A stretch of DNA of 26,038 nt, taken from assembly GCA_934643435.1 (NCBI GenBank), contig CAKUCJ010000001.1, positions 1-26,038 on the forward strand. Reading direction: 5' to 3'. This DNA is from an uncultured Collinsella sp. Its GTDB lineage: Bacteria > Actinomycetota > Coriobacteriia > Coriobacteriales > Coriobacteriaceae. The notes beneath the pieces were generated by a model. The model searched no databases. It saw only the letters and a list, made by a program, of their open reading frames with translations, and was not told where the DNA came from. The position numbers were made by a program, and so were the translations under genes. This document shows positions 7,657-14,768 of the stretch, piece by piece (positions within the stretch are counted from its first letter, which is position 1; every line of letters starts with the position of its first letter).

Positions 7657-8102
7657 TGGACGTGCGGTGGGGTCAAGCGCTTGACAGCTTAGAGATGGAT
7701 CGCCGGGCAATTATTGACTGTGCAGAAGAGCTCAGGGCGTCTCTTGCTTCTCTCAAGTCAGATTCAAGAAAAATCAAAGACTTGACCACTGGCGAAGCTT
7801 ATGCGGGATTATTCAGCGAGCTGCTACTTGCCGTTGATAGGGTTAAGAATGAGCCGCTGTCAGAGGACTTGAGGTCTTCGATTGTGGACGAGATTGTCGG
7901 GGTTTGTAGCCATTACGGGCTTGAACCTGTTCTATGTGACGAGACAGTTAACCTGCATGAGCATGAAATCGTTGGATTCATTAAGACAGACGAGGCCTTT
8001 AAAGATGGAAAGGTGGCTCGAGTAGAGCGAGACGGTTACAGAATTGGCGGAAGGCTTCTCCGCCCAGCGCGAGTGGTTGTCTTTCGGCACGAAGAGGACT
8101 GA
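7656..8102 (+). CDS. GrpE-like nucleotide-exchange-factor homologue
   Basis: A 148-residue protein with the GrpE C-terminal beta domain: GYRIGGRLLRPARVVV (from about residue 127) matches the family signature at the end of GrpE, preceded by HYGLEPVLCDETVNLHEHEI, which parallels the GVEPI...FDP..HEAV stretch. Residues about 60-90 (FSELLLAVDRVKNEPLSEDL) correspond to the four-helix bundle; the long N-terminal coiled coil of housekeeping GrpE is shortened. GrpE releases ADP from Hsp70, so this protein is expected to act on the Hsp70-like product of the same operon. Its ATG overlaps the stop of the J/TPR gene by one base, and its own stop overlaps the next start (TGATG). The assignment rests on the C-terminal signature and the operon partner; a truncated exchange factor or pure scaffold remains possible. 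Confidence 0.85.
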   Translation: MDVRWGQALDSLEMDRRAIIDCAEELRASLASLKSDSRKIKDLTTGEAYAGLFSELLLAVDRVKNEPLSEDLRSSIVDEIVGVCSHYGLEPVLCDETVNLHEHEIVGFIKTDEAFKDGKVARVERDGYRIGGRLLRPARVVVFRHEED

Positions 8103-9439
8103 TGGCTGGTATGTCTCTGGAGGAAACATATTACGAGATGAGGCGGACGGTCAATGAGACAATAGAGTGCCAGGCCCACCTGCTTGGTGCTTGTAAATCT
8201 CAGTCTGCATCTGTTGACATGTGGCTGAAGGCGACATTGGAGGAAAAGCGCGAGGCAAAAGCGCGGGCGCTTAATAAGCTTAAGAGCCGCGAAAAGCGGC
8301 GCAATGCCCTTACGAAGAAACGCGTTCAGGATATCGTTGACGAATTGCTGAAGGTTGAGGAGGGCTCCGCCCTTAACGCCGCCGAGTATATCCAGATTGG
8401 ATCGATGTCGAAAACTTCAAAACGTGACGATCTGTTTACGGTGCCCTTTATCGTTCCGTTGCTTGGTCACGGCAATATCGTGATGTCGGTTTCAGGCGAG
8501 GGCTGCATTTCAGACGGGGTGGTACGCGAGGTAGAGGCCAAGACGCTTTTAACGACCTCAGCGTCGCAAGTTGAAATCATTAGTTTTGACCCGGCACTCA
8601 AAAACATCGAGGCTCCTTTTTCGACGATTGGCCGGAACGGGCAAGGCGAGGCGGCGGTCAGGTATTTGCATTCGAGGGGCGAACTCGATGCCTTACTCAA
8701 CGAGCTGACCGACCGTGTGACGCGAATCAACAACGAGTTGCTGTCAGACGATGAGTGCCTGGCGGTATATCACCAACGGGTCGGAATGCCGGTCGAGAAG
8801 TACCAGCTCGTTGTGATCCACGATATGCCGATGGGAATGGCTGCCGAGCAATACGACCGTGTATGCTCGCTGATGAAGGCGGCCCCAAAGGCAGGCACTT
8901 CTTTCCTAATGATACAACCTAAGATGGACGACTTGCCCAAATGGTATTGCGAGAAGAAGCGTTCCTATCCTGTTTCGGAGCGTCTCGAACTATTCTCGGG
9001 CAGTCATGCCCGATGGCTGGGTCACGATGGCTACGATGTTGAGCTCTATGAGCTTGACACGATTGAATCGACCCAAGCCGCCGAGCGGATGGCCCGATCA
9101 GCGGCAGAGCTGCGGTTGCCCGAAGTAAAGATCGAGTCGGTACTTCCCGCGGAGTATTGGATGGAGACGAGCGAGGACGGAGTCACGTTCTCGCTGGGTC
9201 TGCGTGGAACCCAGACGGTTGATGTCACGATTGGCTCGAATGAGACTCAAAGACATAATGCATTGATAACCGGCGCGGTCGGACAGGGTAAATCGAATCT
9301 GTTGAAAGATATCATCTACGGTTTGTGCGCCAGGTATTCTCCCGACGAGTTGGAACTCTATCTGTTTGATTTCAAAGAGGGCGTTACCCTGTTTCCCATG
9401 GCTCCCACGCTGGATTCCCCCGAGTATCAGTGCAGGTAA
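8102..9439 (+). CDS. FtsK/EssC-like ATPase, N-terminal part (interrupted by frameshift)
   Basis: A 445-codon fragment. Residues about 1-95 are charged and helical, probably coiled coil. Residues about 100-290 resemble a degenerate first FtsK/HerA-type domain (YQLVVIHDMPMG in a Walker B-like position, no Walker A). A second, canonical domain starts about residue 365, with Walker A TGAVGQGKSNLLK (about 389-401) and LYLFDFKEGV. The frame ends at a TAA at 9437-9439, exactly where the family has its LPH-V...E-S-D segment, and the rest of the domain continues in the -1 frame. So this is a broken or frameshifted multidomain pump ATPase, expected intact length about 900 residues. The start ATG overlaps the GrpE-like stop (TGATG), with GAAGAGGA upstream. 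In EssC and FtsK relatives such ATPases move protein or DNA through the membrane; no clear membrane segment is present here. Confidence 0.85.
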   Translation: MAGMSLEETYYEMRRTVNETIECQAHLLGACKSQSASVDMWLKATLEEKREAKARALNKLKSREKRRNALTKKRVQDIVDELLKVEEGSALNAAEYIQIGSMSKTSKRDDLFTVPFIVPLLGHGNIVMSVSGEGCISDGVVREVEAKTLLTTSASQVEIISFDPALKNIEAPFSTIGRNGQGEAAVRYLHSRGELDALLNELTDRVTRINNELLSDDECLAVYHQRVGMPVEKYQLVVIHDMPMGMAAEQYDRVCSLMKAAPKAGTSFLMIQPKMDDLPKWYCEKKRSYPVSERLELFSGSHARWLGHDGYDVELYELDTIESTQAAERMARSAAELRLPEVKIESVLPAEYWMETSEDGVTFSLGLRGTQTVDVTIGSNETQRHNALITGAVGQGKSNLLKDIIYGLCARYSPDELELYLFDFKEGVTLFPMAPTLDSPEYQCR

Positions 9440-10806
9440 AGGCATTTGGGCTTGAGGCCGATGAAGACTTTGCCATGGATGTGCTGAATTCCATAGCCGC
9501 AGAGGCCAAGCGGAGGGCCGCTGCGATCAAGCCTTACGGAGATAATCTGCTCAAGTATCGGCGCAATAGCGGGAATAAGATGCCGCGTATCGTTGTGGTC
9601 ATTGATGAGTTCCAGCTATTTCTAGAAGGCTCGAGAGGCAAGGAAGCCTGTGAACTTTTGGAACGCATCGTTCGCCTCTATCGTGCATACGGTATTCACG
9701 TGATACTGGCGTCACAAAGTATCGGCGGGATAGCCAATCTTGCCATTTCCCAGGGCAAGTTCTTCGCACAGTTTCCTATCCGTATCGGACTGAAAAACTC
9801 GCCGGCGGAGTCGCGGGCGACTTTCGGACCCTTTAACGAGGCGGCTGCTAGGCTAAGGTTCAGGGGACAGGCGATTCTGAACGAAGATTACGGAAATCCG
9901 AGCGCAAATGTGACGGTGCTTACGCCGTTTGCTGAGGATGCCACGTTGGACAGTCTCAGAAACAAGTTCTATGCAATGCCAAAAGGGCACCTTGATGAAC
10001 CGGTGGTTTTCGACGGAAGCACTCTGCCGGAGTTGACTGAGGCCCTCCTTGAGCAGAACGACATAGATTCAGGTAACGTGCCGAGCGCCTTGCTTGGCCG
10101 GGGTGTTTCTGCTGGGTTGGCACCGATATATTTCCCGTTTGAAAGAGCCGCGGGAAGCAATATTGCGCTTGTGGGCAGGGGAACGCTGCCAGGGCTCGGT
10201 GATCTTCCGAATTCTGTCGATCTTGCGGCGTGCGTTATGGAAACGCTTGTTTTATCGCTTGCGCGCTATGAGCGAGGCGCTGAGTTTGCTGTAGTGGAGG
10301 ATGGCGCGCGCCGTGTTTCTAATTCGACTTTGGAGATATGCGCTCGTGCGGGGGTTTCTCCGGAGGTCGTGCCTTCGGACGAAGCGGCTGCATGGATTAC
10401 CAATTGTCTTCAGAGAAATGATGTCGGGGAAGAATGTGGGCGGGAGCGGTTTGTGTTGGTGCCGAATGCGGACTCACTAGGATCTTTCGACTTTGGTGCT
10501 CAGCAGAAGATTCAAAAGGTATTCCGTGAGGCTCCTATGCACGGAATCCACTTTGTCTGCCATTGGCAAAACCCTGTAGCGCTTTCAGCGCAGTTGGGTT
10601 CATCGGGACTGTCGTCTTTTGACGGCGTGGCGTGTCTGTTTGGCTCGAATGTCGCAGCGAAGCAGTTGGATGGCCCGCTGTGCCAGTGGAACGGGCAAGA
10701 GAACCGGGTCCTTTACAAGGAGGCTTCCTCGGGACGTCCCTCAATGAAGCTCATGCCCTTTGTCGCAACGCGATTATGGAGGAGGGGCGACGATGAGCAG
10801 GGATGA
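9430..10806 (+). CDS. FtsK/EssC-like ATPase, C-terminal part (downstream of frameshift)
   Basis: Open from GTG 9430 for 458 codons in the -1 frame relative to the preceding fragment. It opens with QVKAFGLEADEDFAMDVLNS, the direct continuation of the FtsK domain, then Walker B RIVVVIDEFQ (about residues 53-62), the ILASQS sensor segment and the domain end (RIGLKNSPAESRATFG). A third, degenerate ATPase-like domain follows (SNIALVGRGTLPGLGD with a decayed Walker A; later RERFVLVPNADSLG and HFVCHW). Three tandem domains with only the middle one complete recall the EssC/EccC architecture. No ribosome site precedes the GTG, so separate translation is doubtful; the two parts most likely form one protein in intact copies. 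The end overlaps the next gene by 14 bases. The reading frame after the shift has no further damage, which fits a recent indel, a sequencing error, or recoding. Confidence 0.83.
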   Translation: MQVKAFGLEADEDFAMDVLNSIAAEAKRRAAAIKPYGDNLLKYRRNSGNKMPRIVVVIDEFQLFLEGSRGKEACELLERIVRLYRAYGIHVILASQSIGGIANLAISQGKFFAQFPIRIGLKNSPAESRATFGPFNEAAARLRFRGQAILNEDYGNPSANVTVLTPFAEDATLDSLRNKFYAMPKGHLDEPVVFDGSTLPELTEALLEQNDIDSGNVPSALLGRGVSAGLAPIYFPFERAAGSNIALVGRGTLPGLGDLPNSVDLAACVMETLVLSLARYERGAEFAVVEDGARRVSNSTLEICARAGVSPEVVPSDEAAAWITNCLQRNDVGEECGRERFVLVPNADSLGSFDFGAQQKIQKVFREAPMHGIHFVCHWQNPVALSAQLGSSGLSSFDGVACLFGSNVAAKQLDGPLCQWNGQENRVLYKEASSGRPSMKLMPFVATRLWRRGDDEQG

Positions 10807-11380
10807 TTTGTACGAAAGGTATCTGTCCGAAGCAGAACGATTTCTGAAATCGGAGGCGTCGACCGCCCAGCTTGTTAAGCAGGAGTGCGATCGTTGTGAT
10901 CGGGAGTCGGCCTCTGCGAGGAACATGGCGGGCAAAAAGAAAGCGGAGATAGATCGCCTGGCGCATCAAGCACAGGAGGCTTTTTCGCAATTGTCTAAAC
11001 GACTTGCGGGGAGTCACGCGAAGGACGTCGGCGCTGCGCTTCCGAACATGGTAAGACCGATTGCGTCGAATGAAGACGCTGCCGAGCTTGCCTCTTCGTT
11101 ATCAGGGCTTATCAAAAAAATCGATTGCTATATCGAGATGATTGAAAAAGATACGTCTGTGAACGAGTTGAGTCAGCGATCTTCAAATGCACTGGATGCT
11201 CGACGGGCGGCTCTTGACCGGAAGCGTCTTCTGGTGGAAGAAGAGAAGGCGATGCCGGATCCTCTTCCCGTTAAATCCGAGGAGTCGAAAGGCGGCTGCC
11301 TTTCTCAGGCGGCGGTTCTATGCGCGTGCTGTATTGGGGTAATTTCGCTTATTGCGAATGTGCTATTTGGGTTGTTGTGA
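10793..11380 (+). CDS. Coiled-coil protein with C-terminal membrane anchor, unknown function
   Basis: A 195-residue protein, not recognised. The ATG at 10793 has a very strong GGAGGAGGGG just upstream, inside the end of the ATPase gene (14-base overlap). Residues about 1-165 are charged helical sequence with heptad-like spacing (RYLSEAERFLKSEASTAQLV, AGKKKAEIDRLAHQAQEAFS, SLSGLIKKIDCYIEMIEKD, DARRAALDRKRLLVEEEKAM). After a short linker (KSEESKGG) the last 24 residues are hydrophobic and Cys-rich (AAVLCACCIGVISLIANVLF), a tail anchor. The bulk would therefore face the cytoplasm. Next to the pump ATPase and the small helical protein, it may be a membrane adaptor of the complex, or it may resemble the accessory coiled-coil proteins of type VII secretion loci. 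That is inference from position only. Confidence 0.82.
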   Translation: MSRDDLYERYLSEAERFLKSEASTAQLVKQECDRCDRESASARNMAGKKKAEIDRLAHQAQEAFSQLSKRLAGSHAKDVGAALPNMVRPIASNEDAAELASSLSGLIKKIDCYIEMIEKDTSVNELSQRSSNALDARRAALDRKRLLVEEEKAMPDPLPVKSEESKGGCLSQAAVLCACCIGVISLIANVLFGLL

Positions 11381-11398
11381 CAACGGAAAGGAACAGAA

Positions 11399-11662
11399 AT
11401 GAGTCAGAACATCGGCCAGCTCGTTGCAGAGCTGAACGCGTTGGTGTCGAAGATGGAGACGCAGCGAGGTGTGTGCGTCACGGTGGCGGACGATCTCGAT
11501 TCACTGCACGACATGCTTAACGCGGCAATGGAAGGAACAAATTCGACCGCTCAAAATGAGGCGGTTGGGCAGCTTGGAGCGGCAGCGGCAAAGCTGCTCG
11601 AGGCGGGTGGCCTTATCAGTACGGCATGCGATGTGGTCAGCACGTATGCAAGCTCGCTCTAG
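11399..11662 (+). CDS. Small helical-hairpin protein of WXG100-like size
   Basis: An 87-residue protein with AAAGGAAC upstream of the ATG. It reads as two amphipathic helices (SQNIGQLVAELNALVSKMET through about residue 43, and about residues 52-87, AVGQLGAAAAKLLEAGGLIS) joined by a Gly/Asn/Thr turn (MEGTNSTAQN). This is the size and layout of WXG100/ESAT-6 proteins exported by EssC-type ATPases, but the WxG motif is missing (the turn has no Trp) and no C-terminal YxxxD/E signal is evident. There is no signal peptide or membrane segment. It lies downstream of the FtsK/EssC-like gene, as WXG100 genes often sit near their ATPase. Candidate substrate or structural component of the machine; an unrelated small helical subunit is also possible. 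Confidence 0.8.
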   Translation: MSQNIGQLVAELNALVSKMETQRGVCVTVADDLDSLHDMLNAAMEGTNSTAQNEAVGQLGAAAAKLLEAGGLISTACDVVSTYASSL

Positions 11663-12479
11663 GCGTTTATGGGTGGCGCGGGGGCTCGTCTCCGCGCTTG
11701 CCGTTTTCTTGTTCGGCTTGGGAATTGTTCTGGTCGGTTGTATTGGCGCGAGAAAGGTCGTGAAATCCAACGGAAGCAATTGCGTGCTGGCGGCTTGTGC
11801 AGATGGTGTTGGAGATGTGCTTGATGTCTGCAATGCGAGAGTTGCTGACACGGTTTCGGGGGTTGTAGAGCAAGACGAATCTCGCTCTTCGTCCATCGAT
11901 GGGAGCTCGGAATTTCAGCCAAGCATTCAAGAACGGTACTACGCCGACTTGGCGCATGGGCCTAAGGGTCCTGAGTTTCAGAAGTACATCGTTTTGCACG
12001 ATACGGAGGGCGATTCTTCCCCTGAAAGTGTCATCGATTGGTGGGAGTCCAACGGCAATAAGGTAGCGGCTCATTTTGTTGTTGGAAAAGATGGGTCGGT
12101 CGTTCAATGTGTGCCTCTCGATCAAATCGCGCACCATGCCGGTTTTGGCGATGCTGGGAAGAACGAGCAGTATGGAACAATCGATGATTCGAGAGATGAC
12201 AAGGTCGGAACGTTACCGATAGGGGGAAGCTATCCCGATTACGGCATGAACTCTTATTCCGTTGGGATTGAGATGGTCCATGTTGGAGGATCGGGCGATT
12301 ACCCCGAAGAGCAGCTTATCGCTGTCGACGGTCTAATTGCGTATATCGATGAGTACTACGGGTTCAAGAGCCAGATTATCGACCACAAGGCGTGGCGGAC
12401 GGGAAATTCGGATACATCGGCAGAATTCTCATCATATCTGTCGAACTATCAAGAATATCGACGTCATGTTGATGGCTAA
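11646..12479 (+). CDS. N-acetylmuramoyl-L-alanine amidase (Amidase_2) with N-terminal anchor or lipobox
   Basis: A 277-residue protein. The N-terminus has a basic stretch (MQARSRRLWVAR), a hydrophobic core (residues 13-30) and LVGC at 29-32, a good lipobox; it could be a lipoprotein anchored at C32 or a plain signal anchor. Residues about 112-265 form the zinc amidase domain: first zinc ligand in YIVLHDT (H118), AAHFVVGKDGSVVQCV (142-156), IAHHAG (161-166), SVGIEMV, then IDHKAW (H247) and SDTSAEF, standing for the family's final His and Asp ligands. The Lys before that Asp in most members is Asn here. It would cut the bond between MurNAc and L-Ala in peptidoglycan outside the membrane. The ATG at 11646 overlaps the previous gene by 17 bases; an in-frame GTG at 11673 is a weaker alternative. 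Probably opens the wall for the complex. Confidence 0.88.
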   Translation: MQARSRRLWVARGLVSALAVFLFGLGIVLVGCIGARKVVKSNGSNCVLAACADGVGDVLDVCNARVADTVSGVVEQDESRSSSIDGSSEFQPSIQERYYADLAHGPKGPEFQKYIVLHDTEGDSSPESVIDWWESNGNKVAAHFVVGKDGSVVQCVPLDQIAHHAGFGDAGKNEQYGTIDDSRDDKVGTLPIGGSYPDYGMNSYSVGIEMVHVGGSGDYPEEQLIAVDGLIAYIDEYYGFKSQIIDHKAWRTGNSDTSAEFSSYLSNYQEYRRHVDG

Positions 12480-12502
12480 AAGACAGATTGAAAGGGGAGA
12501 CA

Positions 12503-13534
12503 GTGAAGTGTCCCAAATGTAACGCAGAGATAGAAGAGGGGACAGTTTACTGCCCCTTTTGTGCTGCGAAAGTATCTTCTGACGTGGGTCGGTCGACCAC
12601 AGAGAATGAGCGGATGCCATTCGATGTCAAGGATAATGCGAAGGGGAGGGCAGCGGCGGAGGATTCTGGCAACGAACTAGGTAAAAGAGTAATTGGGTTA
12701 ATTGGCGGATTCGATTCAAATAAAATCGTGATAATTGGCCTGGTGGCCGCCATCATTTTTGGCGGCTTTTATGTTTGGAATCGATTCGGGAGTGGGCACT
12801 CATCACCAGAAATCACTCAAACCCATCAGCATGCGATGTATAAATCGGACGTCGATGAGTTTGAGTCGGAAAACTCAGATGAAAAGGACGAGGCCGACGA
12901 CGAGGGCGCAACTGAATTAATGGTGGTATCAAATAGCTCCGCCGGGTTTCCAGAGATGGTGGTGAATGCCAAGGTGACCGGCTCTTCGACAGAGGCGTTG
13001 TCGAAGCCGGAGAATTGGTCCCTGAAAGAAACGGGCACGAACGGCGAGCAGGCTTCGACTAACCCCCGGAGTGTTGTAGTTGGTTCGGACGGAGTTTGCA
13101 AGCTCGCATATCGATCGACACTCGGCAGCGATTCGGGCGATGGCCGCACGGTTGTCGTGTCGTTTATTGATAATCAATCACATAAGGTTATGGATAGCTT
13201 TTCCTATTGCTGTGATGCAAAGAGTTCGACGGTAGACGGTTACTTACTTTCTGAAAGCGACTCACGGCGCTATACCGAGGCGGAGATTAAAGAAATGGGT
13301 ATGAGCACATGGGAGCTTTGCTTGGCAAGAAACGAAATATACGCACGTCATGGTCGCAAGTTCAAGGACGAGAAGATTCAAGAGTATTTTGACAATAAGG
13401 ATTGGTATGAAGGCATATACTCGCCTGAGGAATTTGATGCGATGACATCACCGCTTAATGATATCGAGAGGGCAAATGCCGAAACGATCCAGTCTTACGA
13501 ACGTGCTATTGGATCTGAGTTTTTAAATCCATAA
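12503..13534 (+). CDS. Zinc-ribbon / transmembrane / YARHG-domain protein
   Basis: A 343-residue, last gene of the operon. Residues 3-20 are a zinc ribbon (CPKC...CPFC). A single membrane segment follows at about 74-93 (IVIIGLVAAIIFGGFYVW). The rest is outside by inference: an acidic Ser/Glu linker (about 100-140), a beta-rich middle (MVVNAKVTGSSTEALSKPEN, VVVSFIDNQS), and a C-terminal YARHG domain with NEIYARHGRKF (about 277-287) and YFDNKDWYEG. YARHG domains are presumed extracellular and of unknown ligand. The GTG at 12503 is chosen because AAAGGGGAG lies directly upstream and it gives an immediate zinc ribbon; a TTG at 12488 would add five residues. This layout, cytoplasmic ribbon and outside domain joined by one helix, could couple the inner complex to the wall or sense its state. 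No clear terminator follows on the plus strand. Confidence 0.87.
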   Translation: MKCPKCNAEIEEGTVYCPFCAAKVSSDVGRSTTENERMPFDVKDNAKGRAAAEDSGNELGKRVIGLIGGFDSNKIVIIGLVAAIIFGGFYVWNRFGSGHSSPEITQTHQHAMYKSDVDEFESENSDEKDEADDEGATELMVVSNSSAGFPEMVVNAKVTGSSTEALSKPENWSLKETGTNGEQASTNPRSVVVGSDGVCKLAYRSTLGSDSGDGRTVVVSFIDNQSHKVMDSFSYCCDAKSSTVDGYLLSESDSRRYTEAEIKEMGMSTWELCLARNEIYARHGRKFKDEKIQEYFDNKDWYEGIYSPEEFDAMTSPLNDIERANAETIQSYERAIGSEFLNP

Positions 13535-13562
13535 CAAAACTTGTGGCAAAGACTAGGCAAAT

Positions 13563-13601
13563 GAAGAAAACGGGTGCGAGTCCGTCTGACCCGCACCCGT
13601 T
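13563..13601 (-). terminator. Rho-independent terminator downstream of trxA
   Basis: Ten-base perfect arms (13569-13578 and 13592-13601, CGCACCCGTT type) with a 13-base loop. On the minus strand the stem is followed by TTTCTT. It ends trxA transcription about 110 bases after its stop. On the plus strand no T-run follows, so termination of the island operon here is doubtful. The 13602-13711 stretch holds nothing else I can identify. Confidence 0.8.
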
Positions 13602-13711
13602 CACTGGGGGCTGTTTGTACCTACCATACTATCCGTGGTTGCGCGGGGTGTGCCCGGCACTCCGGCGAGCGGTGTAAAACCGCTCATGGACGGCAGCGTG
13701 CGGCCGGTGTA

Positions 13712-14032
13712 TTACAGATGTTTCTCCAACAGCGACTGCAGCCTTGCCTTGGGCAGCGCACCAACCGAGCGGTCAATTTCCTCGCCATTCTTAAAGACAA
13801 CCAGCGTGGGGATGCTCATGACGCCAAACTTCATGGCGAGGTCCTGGTTGTCGTCGACGTTGCATTTGGCAACGGCAAGCTTGCCGGCCAACTCGTCGGC
13901 GACCTCGTCCACGATGGGCGAGAGCGAACGACACGGACCGCACCACGGGGCCCAAAAATCAACCAGCACGGGAAGGCTGTCGTTAACGATGGAATCGAAG
14001 TTCTCGGGGGTAATCTGCTTAATGTCAGCCAT
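13712..14032 (-). CDS. trxA: Thioredoxin
   Basis: A 106-residue thioredoxin, the general disulfide reductant of the cytosol, recycled by thioredoxin reductase. It has the active site WCGPC in FWAPWCGPCRSLSP, the buried Asp and cis-Pro segment VMSIPTLVVFKNGEE, and the usual C-terminal helix. The ATG at 14032 has GGAGG six bases upstream and gives the standard family length; longer upstream extensions would add sequence unrelated to thioredoxin. It is divergent from the next gene. On the minus strand TATAAG (14092-14087) may be its -10. A small 7-bp hairpin (14051-14067) lies in the leader. Assignment is secure. Confidence 0.96.
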   Translation of the reverse strand: MADIKQITPENFDSIVNDSLPVLVDFWAPWCGPCRSLSPIVDEVADELAGKLAVAKCNVDDNQDLAMKFGVMSIPTLVVFKNGEEIDRSVGALPKARLQSLLEKHL

Positions 14033-14134
14033 GGTGACCTCCATAATGCGACGCGGCTTGGCCGCGTAAAACTCAGTACGACCGTGCTTATACCCAACGG
14101 CCCGCAAAGCAACCACTCGCGGGCAGCTCTTTTA

Positions 14135-14140
14135 TATAAT
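14135..14140 (+). promoter_or_regulatory. -10 element for the gene at 14169
   Basis: A perfect TATAAT at 14135-14140 lies 28 bases before the chosen ATG at 14169. The -35 position is unconvincing. Because an in-frame upstream ATG overlaps this -10, the leader would exclude it, which supports the later start. Confidence 0.55.
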
Positions 14141-14168
14141 GGTGGGCACGCAAACGATTGGAGAGCGC

Positions 14169-14744
14169 ATGCCCACGTCACAAAGCCAGAAAAAAGAAGC
14201 TATCGCCCAGGCGACCGAGCAGGAGCTTGCGTCGCTCGCAGGTCGTGGCGTGCGCATCGCGGGCAACGCGTGCTCGCCGATTGTGCTGGTAAAAGGCGAT
14301 TTGGATGAGGCTGAGCGTGCGGGCGGCGAGCTGGCTGCCGGCCCGGACGGCGCCGCACTGCGCAAGGCACTCGGTGCCATCGGCTACGCGCCCGAGGATT
14401 TTTGCGTGTTGGCAAGTGTTGCCGGCGTGGGCGATGGAACGGTTGCGACAGGCGATGGCCTGCCGTGTGAGCTGTTCCGCGAGGCGCTCGAGGCCTTGGA
14501 TCCCGAGGCCGTGCTGCTGCTCGACGATCGCGCGGCCGATACCATGCGCGAGACCTATGCCGACATGCTCGTGGCAATCGACGACTTCGATACCGCTATG
14601 CTCAAACCCGGCTTGGTCGCCCGTGTGCAGGGCCGTCGCGTGCTTGCGCTCGACGGTTTTGAGGCGGCGCTCACCGATAAGGCCGCCAAGCAGCGCATGT
14701 GGGCCTACATCAAGCAACTGACCCCGGCCGCCGCGCCGCTGTAG
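14169..14744 (+). CDS. Hypothetical protein with faint family-4 uracil-DNA-glycosylase-like pattern
   Basis: A 191-residue protein. The ATG at 14169 has GGAGAG upstream. The pattern SPIVLVKGDLDEAERAGGEL, then GPDGAALRKALGAIGYAPED, VLASVAG, and ALEALDPEAVLLLDDRAADT parallels the order seen in family-4 UDG-like proteins (SPIMFVGEGPG, AGQLLDKML.AIG, ITNVV, I.P..IV.LG..A). The Fe-S cysteines and the GEgPG catalytic segment of true enzymes are missing, so it is probably a non-catalytic relative, or the resemblance is only of fold. No signal peptide or membrane segment. It is divergent from trxA and convergent with the sensor kinase gene. Function unknown. Confidence 0.85.
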   Translation: MPTSQSQKKEAIAQATEQELASLAGRGVRIAGNACSPIVLVKGDLDEAERAGGELAAGPDGAALRKALGAIGYAPEDFCVLASVAGVGDGTVATGDGLPCELFREALEALDPEAVLLLDDRAADTMRETYADMLVAIDDFDTAMLKPGLVARVQGRRVLALDGFEAALTDKAAKQRMWAYIKQLTPAAAPL

Positions 14745-14768
14745 CGGACTGGCGCCGGCGAAGCGGCT

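Noticed and set aside
13569..13601. Terminator for the island operon on the plus strand
   Set aside because: The hairpin is followed by CACTGGGG, not a T-run, on that strand; it fits trxA on the minus strand.
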